Below, one piece after another: positions 45,292 through 53,273 of a stretch of DNA of 64,000 bases. Source of the DNA: Sphingobacterium tenebrionis (GTDB lineage Bacteria > Bacteroidota > Bacteroidia > Sphingobacteriales > Sphingobacteriaceae); NCBI RefSeq assembly GCF_037126265.1, contig NZ_JAYLLN010000016.1, positions 7,486 through 71,485 of the forward strand, in the 5' to 3' direction. Positions within the stretch are counted from its first letter, which is position 1, and the number at the start of each line of letters is the position of its first letter. A program made the position numbers and the translations under genes. The notes beneath the pieces are model-generated. The model did no database searches and was not told where the DNA came from. It saw nothing but the letters and a program-made list of their open reading frames with translations.

Positions 45292-46469
45292 TCGCTATCC
45301 AAAAAGTTCACAGCTTCACCGATGCATTCAACTACAACGATAAGAAGCTAAATCTACCTGACAAGACCCAACGAGCAGAGTTACTTGACCATAACTTCCT
45401 TAATGCAGATAGGGAAGCTGTTTTGCAGGAAATCAATATGATTAATAGTTTACACAGTAACCGAATGAACAACGACGGTTATCACGTTGCTCTGAGCTTT
45501 TCGGAGAATGATAAAATTTCCAATGACATGCTAAAGTCCATTGCACATGATTATAAAAAAGGAATGGGATTCGGTGATGATCATTTGTTTCTGCTTTATA
45601 AACATAACGATGGTGAAGACCATAAGCATATCCACGTTCACCTGTTGCTACATCGGCTTTCAATTGATCCCGAAACCGGAAAAACAAAATTAGTCAGTGA
45701 CTCAAATAATTATCAGCGTAGCGAGAAGCTGTGCCGTGAAATCGAACGAAAATATGGCTTGGAAACGGTTCGATCCTCAAAAGAAGCACAAGATCGGGCG
45801 CCAAATAAAGATGAACTGGAAATGATACAACGAACGGGCAATCTTTCAAACCGTATGCTGATGCAGGTGCGGACGAAAGATGCTTTGTCAAAATCAAATA
45901 ATATTCAAGATTTTATTACCCAATGTAAACAGAACGGCATCCATCTGATCTTTAATCAATCCGAAAGCACAGGACGAGTTTCGGGGATCACTTATATTTC
46001 TGTGGATGGTTTTATAGCAAAAGGTCAAAAACTTGGCAATCAATTTAAATGGTCAAATCTAATAAAACAGCTCAAATATGAACAAAGCAGAGACCGTCAA
46101 GCGATTGGCGAAACAAACCGTGATACAAGAGAGCGATTTAAGGATCTACTTAACCAAGGAGATCGAGGAGTTGAAAATCGGAATACTAGAAATAGTCAAA
46201 ATTCAAAGCAATATTACGAAGAATCAACTCATTTTGCATCGAACGATGGAAACAATTTCCAAGACAGAGGCAAAAGTGGATTTAACTCCCATTCTGAACG
46301 AGCTAATAACAATGAGGAAACAGAACAGGAATTTGAAGAAACAGTTTCTAATCAATTTTCTACTGGTGCAAGTACCATTATTAGCGGTCTTAGTGGCTTA
46401 CTTGGTAGTATTGGCGGTGACGAGGTAGATGAAGACGAAAAGCGAAGAAAAAGAAGATTCAAACGTTAA
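45288..46469 (+). CDS. Relaxase/mobilization nuclease (HUH type)
   Basis: A 393-residue protein. The metal-binding histidine cluster HKHIHVHLLLHR (residues about 112-123) and YHVALSFSEND match MOB_P-type relaxases; a catalytic Tyr candidate is in FNYNDKK (residue 16). It nicks oriT and carries the strand into the recipient. The last ~130 residues are a low-complexity Asn/Ser/Glu-rich tail and a KRRKRR end. This tail overlaps a second reading frame (46078-46428) that encodes a coherent membrane protein. Confidence 0.9.
   Translation: MIAIQKVHSFTDAFNYNDKKLNLPDKTQRAELLDHNFLNADREAVLQEINMINSLHSNRMNNDGYHVALSFSENDKISNDMLKSIAHDYKKGMGFGDDHLFLLYKHNDGEDHKHIHVHLLLHRLSIDPETGKTKLVSDSNNYQRSEKLCREIERKYGLETVRSSKEAQDRAPNKDELEMIQRTGNLSNRMLMQVRTKDALSKSNNIQDFITQCKQNGIHLIFNQSESTGRVSGITYISVDGFIAKGQKLGNQFKWSNLIKQLKYEQSRDRQAIGETNRDTRERFKDLLNQGDRGVENRNTRNSQNSKQYYEESTHFASNDGNNFQDRGKSGFNSHSERANNNEETEQEFEETVSNQFSTGASTIISGLSGLLGSIGGDEVDEDEKRRKRRFKR
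46078..46428 (+). CDS. Nested mobilization membrane protein (MobB-like) in a second frame of the relaxase gene
   Basis: A 116-residue reading frame (ATG 46078) lying wholly inside the relaxase gene in the +1 frame. The product is coherent: a basic N terminus (MNKAETVKRLAKQT), a long amphipathic coiled coil (YLTKEIEELKIGILEIVKIQ) and a C-terminal hydrophobic helix (LLVQVPLLAVLVAYLVVLAV). Meanwhile the relaxase frame over it is low-complexity. ColE1-type plasmids encode MobB (membrane, helical) nested in mobA in the same way. Inferred role: stabilise the relaxosome at the membrane. Confidence 0.55.
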   Translation: MNKAETVKRLAKQTVIQESDLRIYLTKEIEELKIGILEIVKIQSNITKNQLILHRTMETISKTEAKVDLTPILNELITMRKQNRNLKKQFLINFLLVQVPLLAVLVAYLVVLAVTR

Positions 46470-46473
46470 GCAG

Positions 46474-46548
46474 TATATAATTATATAACGCTATCATTAT
46501 ATAATTATATCATTGTAACAATATATTAATATATAATGTTACAATGAT
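46474..46548. repeat. AT-rich repeat and palindrome after the mobilization genes
   Basis: TATATAATTATAT occurs twice (46474-46486 and 46498-46510, 24 bp apart), then ATCATTGTAACA (46509-46520) pairs with TGTTACAATGAT (46537-46548). No T-run follows, so it is not a plain terminator. It lies between the relaxase end and the convergent lipoprotein gene. Confidence 0.7.
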
Positions 46549-46568
46549 ATTGTGTAGGGTTTTATCGC

Positions 46569-47081
46569 TTAGTTTTCAGTAAGTTTGGAAGGATTTGATA
46601 CGTCAAAAATGAGAACTTTGGCGGCATAATCGTTTGATTGAAATGAAAGTGATTTTTCTGCTGTCTTTTTACCATCAATGTAAAATTCGTACTTAGCCGT
46701 TAGTGGCGTAGAATTTTCGGTCAGATTGGCCGCTATTGTGGCAATGGAAAAAGTGCTAACGGGCATTGATGTCTTAATACTTTGGCTGGAACTGCTGATC
46801 GGTGACATTTCAGCTTGATGAGTTATTGAAGCATCCTTTAGGATGGATGGTGTTGAAGTAATGCCGTCAAATCTAAAGCTGTTATTCAGACCACCATCAA
46901 TACTCGCCACTTGTAGCCCGAAATTAACACCATAGGTAGCATAATTTGAACCGAAGGTAATTCTTAACTCAACAGCTTTTTTCCTCATGGAGTTGTCAAT
47001 GTCATTTTTATCGTCTTTTTTACAAGATATATTCATGACAACAAAAAGGCATAATATGCCAAAAATAGTATTTCGCATCAT
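46569..47081 (-). CDS. Small lipoprotein, function unknown
   Basis: A 170-residue protein with a lipoprotein signal (hydrophobic ILCLFVVM then NISC, so lipidated at Cys ~20). The mature part is beta-rich (RITFGSNYATYGVNFGLQVASI, LTAKYEFYIDGKKTAEKSLSFQSND) with no recognised domain. Adjacent downstream of a small membrane protein on the same strand, 13 bp away. A cargo gene of the element. Confidence 0.65.
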   Translation of the reverse strand: MMRNTIFGILCLFVVMNISCKKDDKNDIDNSMRKKAVELRITFGSNYATYGVNFGLQVASIDGGLNNSFRFDGITSTPSILKDASITHQAEMSPISSSSQSIKTSMPVSTFSIATIAANLTENSTPLTAKYEFYIDGKKTAEKSLSFQSNDYAAKVLIFDVSNPSKLTEN

Positions 47082-47094
47082 ATATAGTTTTAGG

Positions 47095-47316
47095 TTATTT
47101 TCTCAATTGTTGTCTTAGGTAGTCATCTAACATTTTCTCCCTATTTCTTAATTTTCTTTTTTTCTCTTGGTTAGAGGCAATCGCCCAGATAAAAAGTCCC
47201 CAAGCGGAGAATGCAACTATTACCCCAATCCAGTTGCTTTCGCCACCGATCACACCCTTCATGAGCGCTATGAAACTAATGAAGTTCACAACAAAAAACC
47301 AAAATATCCATTTCAT
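47095..47316 (-). CDS. Small two-helix membrane protein
   Basis: A 73-residue protein with two hydrophobic helices (residues about 3-22 and 28-48, SNWIGVIVAFSAWGLFIWAI) and a strongly basic tail (NQEKKRKLRNREKMLDDYLRQQLRK). No family recognised. Likely co-transcribed with the lipoprotein. Confidence 0.6.
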   Translation of the reverse strand: MKWIFWFFVVNFISFIALMKGVIGGESNWIGVIVAFSAWGLFIWAIASNQEKKRKLRNREKMLDDYLRQQLRK

Positions 47317-47388
47317 AAATCAAATATATAAAATAATACTGTTACATGTAGCGGTGTTTTTGATTTCTTTCTTTTCTTAATTGCGTTG

Positions 47389-47619
47389 ATGGACAAAAAG
47401 CCCCACGCAACAGAAACAGAAATCTATTTAATTGAGAGTGTGAAAAAACTTCGATTAGAACGAGGTATTTCACAAGCACAGTTAGCGCACCTGTTAGATG
47501 TGTCGACAGGGTTCATTGGTCATGTGGAAAGTTCAAAAGATCGAGCCAAGTATAATCTCAATATGCTTGTAAAATTGAAAACTATATTGGACTGCGAGTA
47601 TGGTGATCTGTTGCCTTAA
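47389..47619 (+). CDS. XRE-family transcriptional regulator
   Basis: A 76-residue helix-turn-helix protein from ATG 47389 (a TTG one codon upstream is in frame). LRLERGISQAQLAHLLDVSTGFIGHVESSKDRAKYNLNMLVKLKTIL is a full XRE HTH. Divergent from the small membrane protein; probably controls element genes. Nearby intergenic DNA contains a 16-bp palindrome (47732-47747) that could be its site. Confidence 0.85.
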   Translation: MDKKPHATETEIYLIESVKKLRLERGISQAQLAHLLDVSTGFIGHVESSKDRAKYNLNMLVKLKTILDCEYGDLLP

Positions 47620-47731
47620 TATGTTTAAGGTTGTGACTTTTGGAAATTAATTCTTAATGCAGTACCATTATCAATAAATTTATCGAAGCTCTGTGGTCAA
47701 ATGAAGGTTGCAATTTCAATCTAACCAATAC

Positions 47732-47747
47732 GATAGCGTACGCTATC
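47732..47747. promoter_or_regulatory. Perfect 16-bp palindrome GATAGCGTACGCTATC
   Basis: A fully symmetric palindrome 92 bp before the metallophosphoesterase start, in an AT-rich gap. Symmetric sites of this kind serve as operators for dimeric repressors. No other structure is seen in 47620-47839. Confidence 0.45.
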
Positions 47748-47839
47748 TTGTTCAATAATTAAATGATCTTGATATGTGGATTTATGAACATATCGGTGAT
47801 TTTTTGTTGTCTCTTAGCGTATAATCCATAAATTTGGAT

Positions 47840-48472
47840 ATGCAAATAGTAGCTGTTTCAGATACTCACGGTAAACATCGAGACTTAAAAATTCCTGATG
47901 GAGATGTTTTTATTCATGCTGGTGATGTTACTCGAGGAGGAACAAAAGAGCAGGTTGTTGATTTTTTGGAATGGTTTGCGGAACAAACGCATACACACAA
48001 AACATTTGTTGCAGGAAATCATGATTTCTTTTTTGAACAGGCTGATTCTGATATGATATCTAGCGTAATCCCTGATGGAATCATTTACTTGAATGATTCT
48101 AGTATTGAGATAAATGGTGTCAAATTTTGGGGTTCACCCATTACACCGTGGTTCAACAATTGGGCTTTTAACCGTAATCGGGGTAGTGAAATTAAGAAGC
48201 ATTGGGACTTGATTCCAAATGATATAGATGTGTTGATTACACATGGCCCTCCTTTTGGTATTTTGGATGAAACTGTTTATGGAAACCGAACTGGATGTGA
48301 GGATTTGCTTTTGCGTGTCGAACAGGTAAAACCAAAGTTTCATATTTTCGGCCATATCCACGAAGAATACGGAACCTCTACAGAAGCAGAAACTACGTTT
48401 GTCAATGCCTCTGTACTGGATGACTGGTATGAAATGAAGAACCAACCCAAAATTTTAAATATATGCCGATGA
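47840..48472 (+). CDS. Calcineurin-like metallophosphoesterase
   Basis: A 210-residue enzyme from ATG 47840 (the frame stays open to a TTG two codons earlier). The dimetal motifs are complete: VSDTHGKH (DxH), HAGDVTRGG (GDxxxxG), VAGNHDFFF (GNHD), ITHGPPFGILD and FGHIHEEYG (GHxH). Phosphodiesterase or phosphatase on nucleotides or nucleic acid; substrate unknown. Its stop overlaps the ATG of the next gene by four bases. Confidence 0.88.
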   Translation: MQIVAVSDTHGKHRDLKIPDGDVFIHAGDVTRGGTKEQVVDFLEWFAEQTHTHKTFVAGNHDFFFEQADSDMISSVIPDGIIYLNDSSIEINGVKFWGSPITPWFNNWAFNRNRGSEIKKHWDLIPNDIDVLITHGPPFGILDETVYGNRTGCEDLLLRVEQVKPKFHIFGHIHEEYGTSTEAETTFVNASVLDDWYEMKNQPKILNICR

Positions 48473-48819
48473 GGGATAATAAAGAACCCATTTCCATGGT
48501 GGAAGTGCAATTGAAAAATTTTGTAGAAGCTAGGCGACCCAAGGAGGAAAAGATACGTGAAAAATTGGATTTTGGGTATTCGTGGGATGGGCAAACGGCT
48601 TTCCTGTTTGAGATCAGACCGCAATGGAATGATCCAACAAATATTTTAGAATTACCGTTTGCAAAGCTTCGTTTTGTAAAATCTTCTAAATTATGGAAAC
48701 TGTATTGGATGCGTGGATCGGGTAAGTGGGAGGCTTATGAACCAAAGCCTGAAAATGTAAATCTCCAACTATTGCTGGACGAAATTGATCATGATGGCTA
48801 TGGCTGTTTTTTCGGGTGA
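48469..48819 (+). CDS. DUF3024-family protein
   Basis: A 116-residue protein from ATG 48469, which overlaps the phosphoesterase stop as ATGA. The pattern GYSWDGQTAFLFEIRPQWNDPTNI ... LPFAKLRFVKSSKLWKLYWMRGSGKWEAYEPKPEN ... DGYGCFFG is that of DUF3024. Function unknown; these often accompany phage or defence genes. Confidence 0.78.
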   Translation: MRDNKEPISMVEVQLKNFVEARRPKEEKIREKLDFGYSWDGQTAFLFEIRPQWNDPTNILELPFAKLRFVKSSKLWKLYWMRGSGKWEAYEPKPENVNLQLLLDEIDHDGYGCFFG

Positions 48820-48836
48820 TAAACGCTACAAAAAAG

Positions 48837-49064
48837 CTATTTCCGCATATCTTTTTTTGTAGCACCGCGGTAATACTGCTTTCCATCCTTTGCGCCATCC
48901 CAAACGTTCGTAACACCGTGGATTTTAGTTGGAGCATCGTTTTCTAGACGGATTAGTTTTTTAGAAACCTTCCGGAAAGTTCTATTCCACCGTCTTTTGT
49001 CTTGTTTTTCTGTTTCAGCTGTAGTGATTCCGAATATTTTGGTTTTTCTTACTGATCGAGACAT
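48837..49064 (-). CDS. Small basic protein, function unknown
   Basis: A 75-residue very basic protein (RSVRKTKIFGITTAETEKQDKRRWNRTFRKVSKKLIRLEND). No hydrophobic segment. Probably DNA- or RNA-binding on charge alone. It converges with the DUF3024 gene and is divergent from the AbiE operator. Confidence 0.55.
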   Translation of the reverse strand: MSRSVRKTKIFGITTAETEKQDKRRWNRTFRKVSKKLIRLENDAPTKIHGVTNVWDGAKDGKQYYRGATKKDMRK

Positions 49065-49200
49065 GGTTGGGTTATAAACTTAAAAGTATTGTTAAATGCA
49101 TCAATGCAAAGATAAATATGCCTAACGGCTATTCAAACCGAGTGCAACGAGCTCATGAAATAATTTCATTTAACGTGTTTAATCACAAATACCGGGTGTA

Positions 49201-49231
49201 TTGTCACAAATATTTATTAAATTTGTGACAA
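49201..49231 (+). promoter_or_regulatory. AbiE operator/promoter: inverted repeat over a -7 box
   Basis: TTGTCACAAAT (49201-49211) and ATTTGTGACAA (49221-49231) form a perfect 11-bp inverted repeat with a 9-bp spacer. The -7-like box TAAATTTG at 49218-49225 lies inside it. AbiEi antitoxins are known to repress their own promoters by binding inverted repeats, so this fits autoregulation of the pair below. Confidence 0.7.
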
Positions 49232-49248
49232 CGAAACAGAGGAAAAAA

Positions 49249-49848
49249 TTGGAAACATCTAAAAATCAGATAGAAATTAAACTTGTAAAAGCGCAGAGAG
49301 GAGTACTGTTCTTTGCTGATGATTTTATAAAGTATGGATCTTCTGATAATGTTAGAAAAATACTTTCTCGTTTAGAGAACGATGGCCTTATTGAAAGACT
49401 GGCTCATGGTATCTATATCAAGCCAAAGAAAGATCCTTTGCTAGGTACGATATATCCTAATATCGGAGAGATTGCAAAGGAAATTGCCAAAAGAGATAAA
49501 GCTCGAATTGCTCCAACAGGTGTGATGGCACTGTACTTACTAGGACTTACGACACAAGTGCCATTAAAGGTAGTGTACCTGACTGACGGCTCGCAACGTG
49601 AAGTGAAAATAGGAAATCGAACCATCAAATTTAAACGAACTGTTCCCAAAAGTTTTGCCATAAAAGATGAGTTATTACATCTTATTGTGCAGGCTTTTAA
49701 GGAGAAAGGGCAACAAGAGATTACAGAAGAATTTTTAGAGACGATCAAGCATGCTGTGAAAAAGTTAGATGAGAAAGTGATGCAAAATCAAGTAGTATAT
49801 GCACCCGTATGGATTCAGAAACAAATCAATAATCTTTATCAGTCTTGA
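49249..49848 (+). CDS. AbiEi-type antitoxin (DUF6088-like)
   Basis: A 199-residue protein taken from TTG 49249, which has AGAGG six bases upstream; an earlier TTG at 49201 is inside the operator and upstream of the expected transcript start. N-terminal winged helix (KAQRGVLFFADDFIKYGSSDNVRKILSRLENDGLIERLAHGIYIKP) is the DNA-binding domain of type IV antitoxins, and the rest (APTGVMALYLLGLTTQVPLKVVYLTDG) matches AbiEi/DUF6088. It neutralises and regulates the toxin whose gene begins three bases after its stop. Confidence 0.85.
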   Translation: METSKNQIEIKLVKAQRGVLFFADDFIKYGSSDNVRKILSRLENDGLIERLAHGIYIKPKKDPLLGTIYPNIGEIAKEIAKRDKARIAPTGVMALYLLGLTTQVPLKVVYLTDGSQREVKIGNRTIKFKRTVPKSFAIKDELLHLIVQAFKEKGQQEITEEFLETIKHAVKKLDEKVMQNQVVYAPVWIQKQINNLYQS

Positions 49849-49851
49849 CCT

Positions 49852-50841
49852 ATGTGGATAAATCTAGCCGATGAACAAAAGCTTCAGGTTTTGGAGCAAG
49901 TTGAAAATGCAGTTGGATTGCCAGCATTTGTGGTGGAGAAGGATTGGTGGGTATGTGTTATATTAAAAGCCGTTTTTCAGTCCAAATATGCAGATTCCAT
50001 CATCTTTAAAGGTGGCACGTCCTTGAGTAAGGCATATAATCTGATAGACCGTTTTTCGGAAGATATAGATTTGATCATTGATCGTCATCTGCTGGGATTT
50101 GATCAATTGGACTCTAAATCTCAAATAAAAAAATTGAGGAAGGCTTCTGGTGGTTTTATTATTAATCAATTCCGCGAGGAGCTTATAACTCAACTGGATC
50201 AACTTGGTATCGATCGGAAATTATATGAAATAAGGTATAACGATCATATAGATGATACGAGCGATCCCAATACATTGGAGATCCATTACCAAACCGTTGT
50301 CCCAATGGATAATGTTTATATTCAGCAACGGGTTCTTCTGGAAATGGGGGCGAGATCACTAACCGAGCCGTTTGAAACAAAATCCGTAATATCATTTCTT
50401 GACCACCATTATAGTGATCTTGATTTTACTGAGCCTTCATTTGATGTTCAGGTGGTTATCCCAACGCGTACGTTTATAGAGAAAGTGCTATTATTGCACG
50501 AAGAGTTTTCAAAACCGGTCGACAAGATTAGGACGGATCGATTAACCAGGCATTTATATGATTTAGATCGAATTATGAAAGCTGAATATGGTGAAATGGC
50601 TATTGCTGATGATGCATTGTTCAATACGATCGTTCAGCATCGGAAAACAGTTACGCCATTAAGAGGGATGGATTATTCTAATCACGTCAAAGGGAAATTG
50701 GATATTATACCGCCAGAATACATTATGGATAAGTGGGAAGCAGATTATAAGACTATGCAGGAAAACATGATTATGGGAAAGAGTTTGAAATGGGATGAGT
50801 TGTTGGATAGAATCAAGGAGATTGAGAGGAGATTTAATTAA
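49852..50841 (+). CDS. AbiEii/AbiGii-family nucleotidyltransferase toxin
   Basis: A 329-residue protein. FKGGTSLSKAYNLIDRFSEDIDLII is the nucleotidyltransferase signature of AbiEii (GGTxLxK ... SxDID, catalytic Asp pair). C-terminal DYSNHVKGKLDIIPPEYIMDKWEADYKTMQENMI is the family's helical end. In type IV toxin-antitoxin pairs the toxin stalls growth or phage replication, probably by adding nucleotides to an RNA target. Co-translated with the antitoxin. Confidence 0.9.
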   Translation: MWINLADEQKLQVLEQVENAVGLPAFVVEKDWWVCVILKAVFQSKYADSIIFKGGTSLSKAYNLIDRFSEDIDLIIDRHLLGFDQLDSKSQIKKLRKASGGFIINQFREELITQLDQLGIDRKLYEIRYNDHIDDTSDPNTLEIHYQTVVPMDNVYIQQRVLLEMGARSLTEPFETKSVISFLDHHYSDLDFTEPSFDVQVVIPTRTFIEKVLLLHEEFSKPVDKIRTDRLTRHLYDLDRIMKAEYGEMAIADDALFNTIVQHRKTVTPLRGMDYSNHVKGKLDIIPPEYIMDKWEADYKTMQENMIMGKSLKWDELLDRIKEIERRFN

Positions 50842-50903
50842 CTGTTTTAATTGATTATATGTGGTTAGAATAAACATAACGGTCAAATTTAAAGTATTGA
50901 GAT

Positions 50904-53273
50904 ATGCATAAAACGGATTTATCTGAATCTGACATAAAAGCAAAGTTTATCACGCCTGCGATTTTAAAATCAGGTTGGGATGAGCAAACGCAAATTGGGC
51001 GTGAAATTTTCTTTACGGATGGTCGAATCTACGTAAAAGGAAAATTGACCGCAAGAGGAAAAAGAAAATTTGCAGACTATATTCTATTCTACAAACCCAA
51101 TGTTCCGATTGCTATTATCGAAGCAAAAGACAATAAACATAGCATAAAAAGTGGCATTCAACAAGCTCTTAATTATGCCAATACTTTAGACATTCCCTGT
51201 GCGTTCAGCAGCAATGGAGATGGCTTCTATTTTCATGACAAAACAGCTAGCGACGGAGCAATAGAAAAAGAAATAACATTAGACGAATTTCCAAGTCCCG
51301 AAATCCTGTGGGAGAAATACAAAAAATATAAAGGAATTGAAACTACAGAAGTTGAGGAAATTGCCAAACAAGATTATTTTCAAGACGGCTCCGGACGTAG
51401 TCCAAGATATTACCAACAAATTGCCATAAACAGAACGATTGAAGCGGTTGCCAAAGGCTTAGACAGAATTCTTTTAGTAATGGCAACAGGAACTGGAAAA
51501 ACGTATACCGCTTTTCAAATTATTTATAGGCTATGGAAAAGTGGTGTTAAAAAAAGAATTCTGTTTTTAGCGGATAGAACTGCATTGATTGACCAAACAG
51601 CTCGCGGAGATTTCAGACATTTCAAAGATGCGCTAACTATCATCAAACATAAAAAAATTGATACTGCTTATAATATTTACTTAGCATTGTACCAAGGGTT
51701 GTCTGACAATAAATCAGAAGACGCTTATAAACAATTCAGTCGAGATTTCTTTGACTTAATCATTATTGATGAGTGCCACAGAGGAAGTGCAAAAGAAGAT
51801 AGCAAATGGAGAGAAATTCTTGAATATTTCAATAATGCTACTCATATTGGCTTGACAGCAACACCAAAAGAAACAACCGAAGTTTCTAACATTGACTATT
51901 TTGGTGAACCGATTTATACTTATTCCTTAAAACAAGGAATTGATGATGGTTTTCTTGCTCCATACAAAGTAGTGAAAATCACATTAGACATTGATGCAGA
52001 AGGCTGGAGACCACCACAAGGATTTTTAGACAAAAATGGAAATCCTGTTGAAGATAGAATTTATAACCGAACAGATTTTGACAAAAATATTATCGTTGAA
52101 GAACGAAGGAAATTAGTAGCTAAAAAGATTACAGAATTTCTAAAAGGTTACGACAGATTTGCTAAAACTATTGTCTTCTGCATTGATATTGAGCACGCAG
52201 AAGGAATGCGTACTGCATTGGCTAACGCCAATGCGGATTTATTTGCTCAAAACAATAAGTATGTAATGCAAATTACAGGAGATAATGAAGAAGGAAAAAG
52301 AGAATTAGACAGTTTTATAAATCCTAGTGAACGCTATCCTGTTATTGCAACTACTTCAAAGCTAATGACAACAGGTGTCGATGCTCAAACTTGCAAACTC
52401 ATTGTTTTGGATAGCAATATTGGTTCAATGACAGAATTTAAACAGATAATTGGTCGTGGCACTCGAATTAACGAAGAATACGGAAAAACATATTTTACCA
52501 TTATGGATTTCCGAAATGTTACCAATTTGTTTGCAGACCCAGATTTTGATGGTGATCCTGTAATGATAAAACAAGTAAATGAAGATGAGGATTTAAGTGA
52601 TGCAGGAGAAGAAACAACGGATGAAACTATTACTGATATTTTAGATGGCGAAGTTATAGATTTCCCCGAAGTTGAAGGTGGCGGAGAAATCGAGGATAAT
52701 ACCAAACGAGAAAAAATTAGAGTAGATGGCGTGCAAGTCAAAATCGTAAATGAACGTGTACAATATCTTGGAGCTGACGGAAAAATTATTACCGAAAGTT
52801 TAAAGGATTATACAAAGTCAAATGTTACCAAACAATACCAAACTTTAGAAACATTCTTATTACGTTGGAACAATGCAGAAAAAAAAGAAGCGATAATCCA
52901 AGAGCTAGAAGAGCAAGGTATTTTCTTTGATGCTTTAAAAGAGGAAGTAGGAAAAGATTTTGACCCCTTCGATTTGATTTGCCATTTGGCTTTTGAAGCC
53001 AAACCTTTAACACGAAAAGAGAGAGCCAACAATGTAAAAAAACGCAACTATTTCACGAAATATGGTGAAAAAGCACAAGAAGTTTTAAATAGTTTGTTAG
53101 ATAAATATGCAAAAGATGGACTGCTAACTATCGAAAGCACAGAAGTTTTAAAATTAGACCCGTTAAATAAACTGGGAACACCCATCGAACTCATTAATGC
53201 ATTTGGTGGCAAATCACGATATTTGCTGGCTTTAAAAGAATTAGAAACAGAATTATATAATAGTATAGCATAA
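50904..53273 (+). CDS. hsdR: Type I restriction enzyme, restriction subunit (HsdR)
   Basis: A 789-residue protein. N-terminal nuclease site with FADYILFYKPNVPIAIIEAKD (PD-(D/E)xK pattern: D and EAK); two RecA-like helicase domains with MATGTGKTYTAFQI (Walker A), IIIDECHRGSAKED (DECH box), GLTATPKET and IIGRGTRINEEYG (motif VI). The stop and the hsdM start overlap (TAATG). Cleaves DNA that lacks the methyl marks set by HsdM/HsdS. Confidence 0.94.
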   Translation: MHKTDLSESDIKAKFITPAILKSGWDEQTQIGREIFFTDGRIYVKGKLTARGKRKFADYILFYKPNVPIAIIEAKDNKHSIKSGIQQALNYANTLDIPCAFSSNGDGFYFHDKTASDGAIEKEITLDEFPSPEILWEKYKKYKGIETTEVEEIAKQDYFQDGSGRSPRYYQQIAINRTIEAVAKGLDRILLVMATGTGKTYTAFQIIYRLWKSGVKKRILFLADRTALIDQTARGDFRHFKDALTIIKHKKIDTAYNIYLALYQGLSDNKSEDAYKQFSRDFFDLIIIDECHRGSAKEDSKWREILEYFNNATHIGLTATPKETTEVSNIDYFGEPIYTYSLKQGIDDGFLAPYKVVKITLDIDAEGWRPPQGFLDKNGNPVEDRIYNRTDFDKNIIVEERRKLVAKKITEFLKGYDRFAKTIVFCIDIEHAEGMRTALANANADLFAQNNKYVMQITGDNEEGKRELDSFINPSERYPVIATTSKLMTTGVDAQTCKLIVLDSNIGSMTEFKQIIGRGTRINEEYGKTYFTIMDFRNVTNLFADPDFDGDPVMIKQVNEDEDLSDAGEETTDETITDILDGEVIDFPEVEGGGEIEDNTKREKIRVDGVQVKIVNERVQYLGADGKIITESLKDYTKSNVTKQYQTLETFLLRWNNAEKKEAIIQELEEQGIFFDALKEEVGKDFDPFDLICHLAFEAKPLTRKERANNVKKRNYFTKYGEKAQEVLNSLLDKYAKDGLLTIESTEVLKLDPLNKLGTPIELINAFGGKSRYLLALKELETELYNSIA

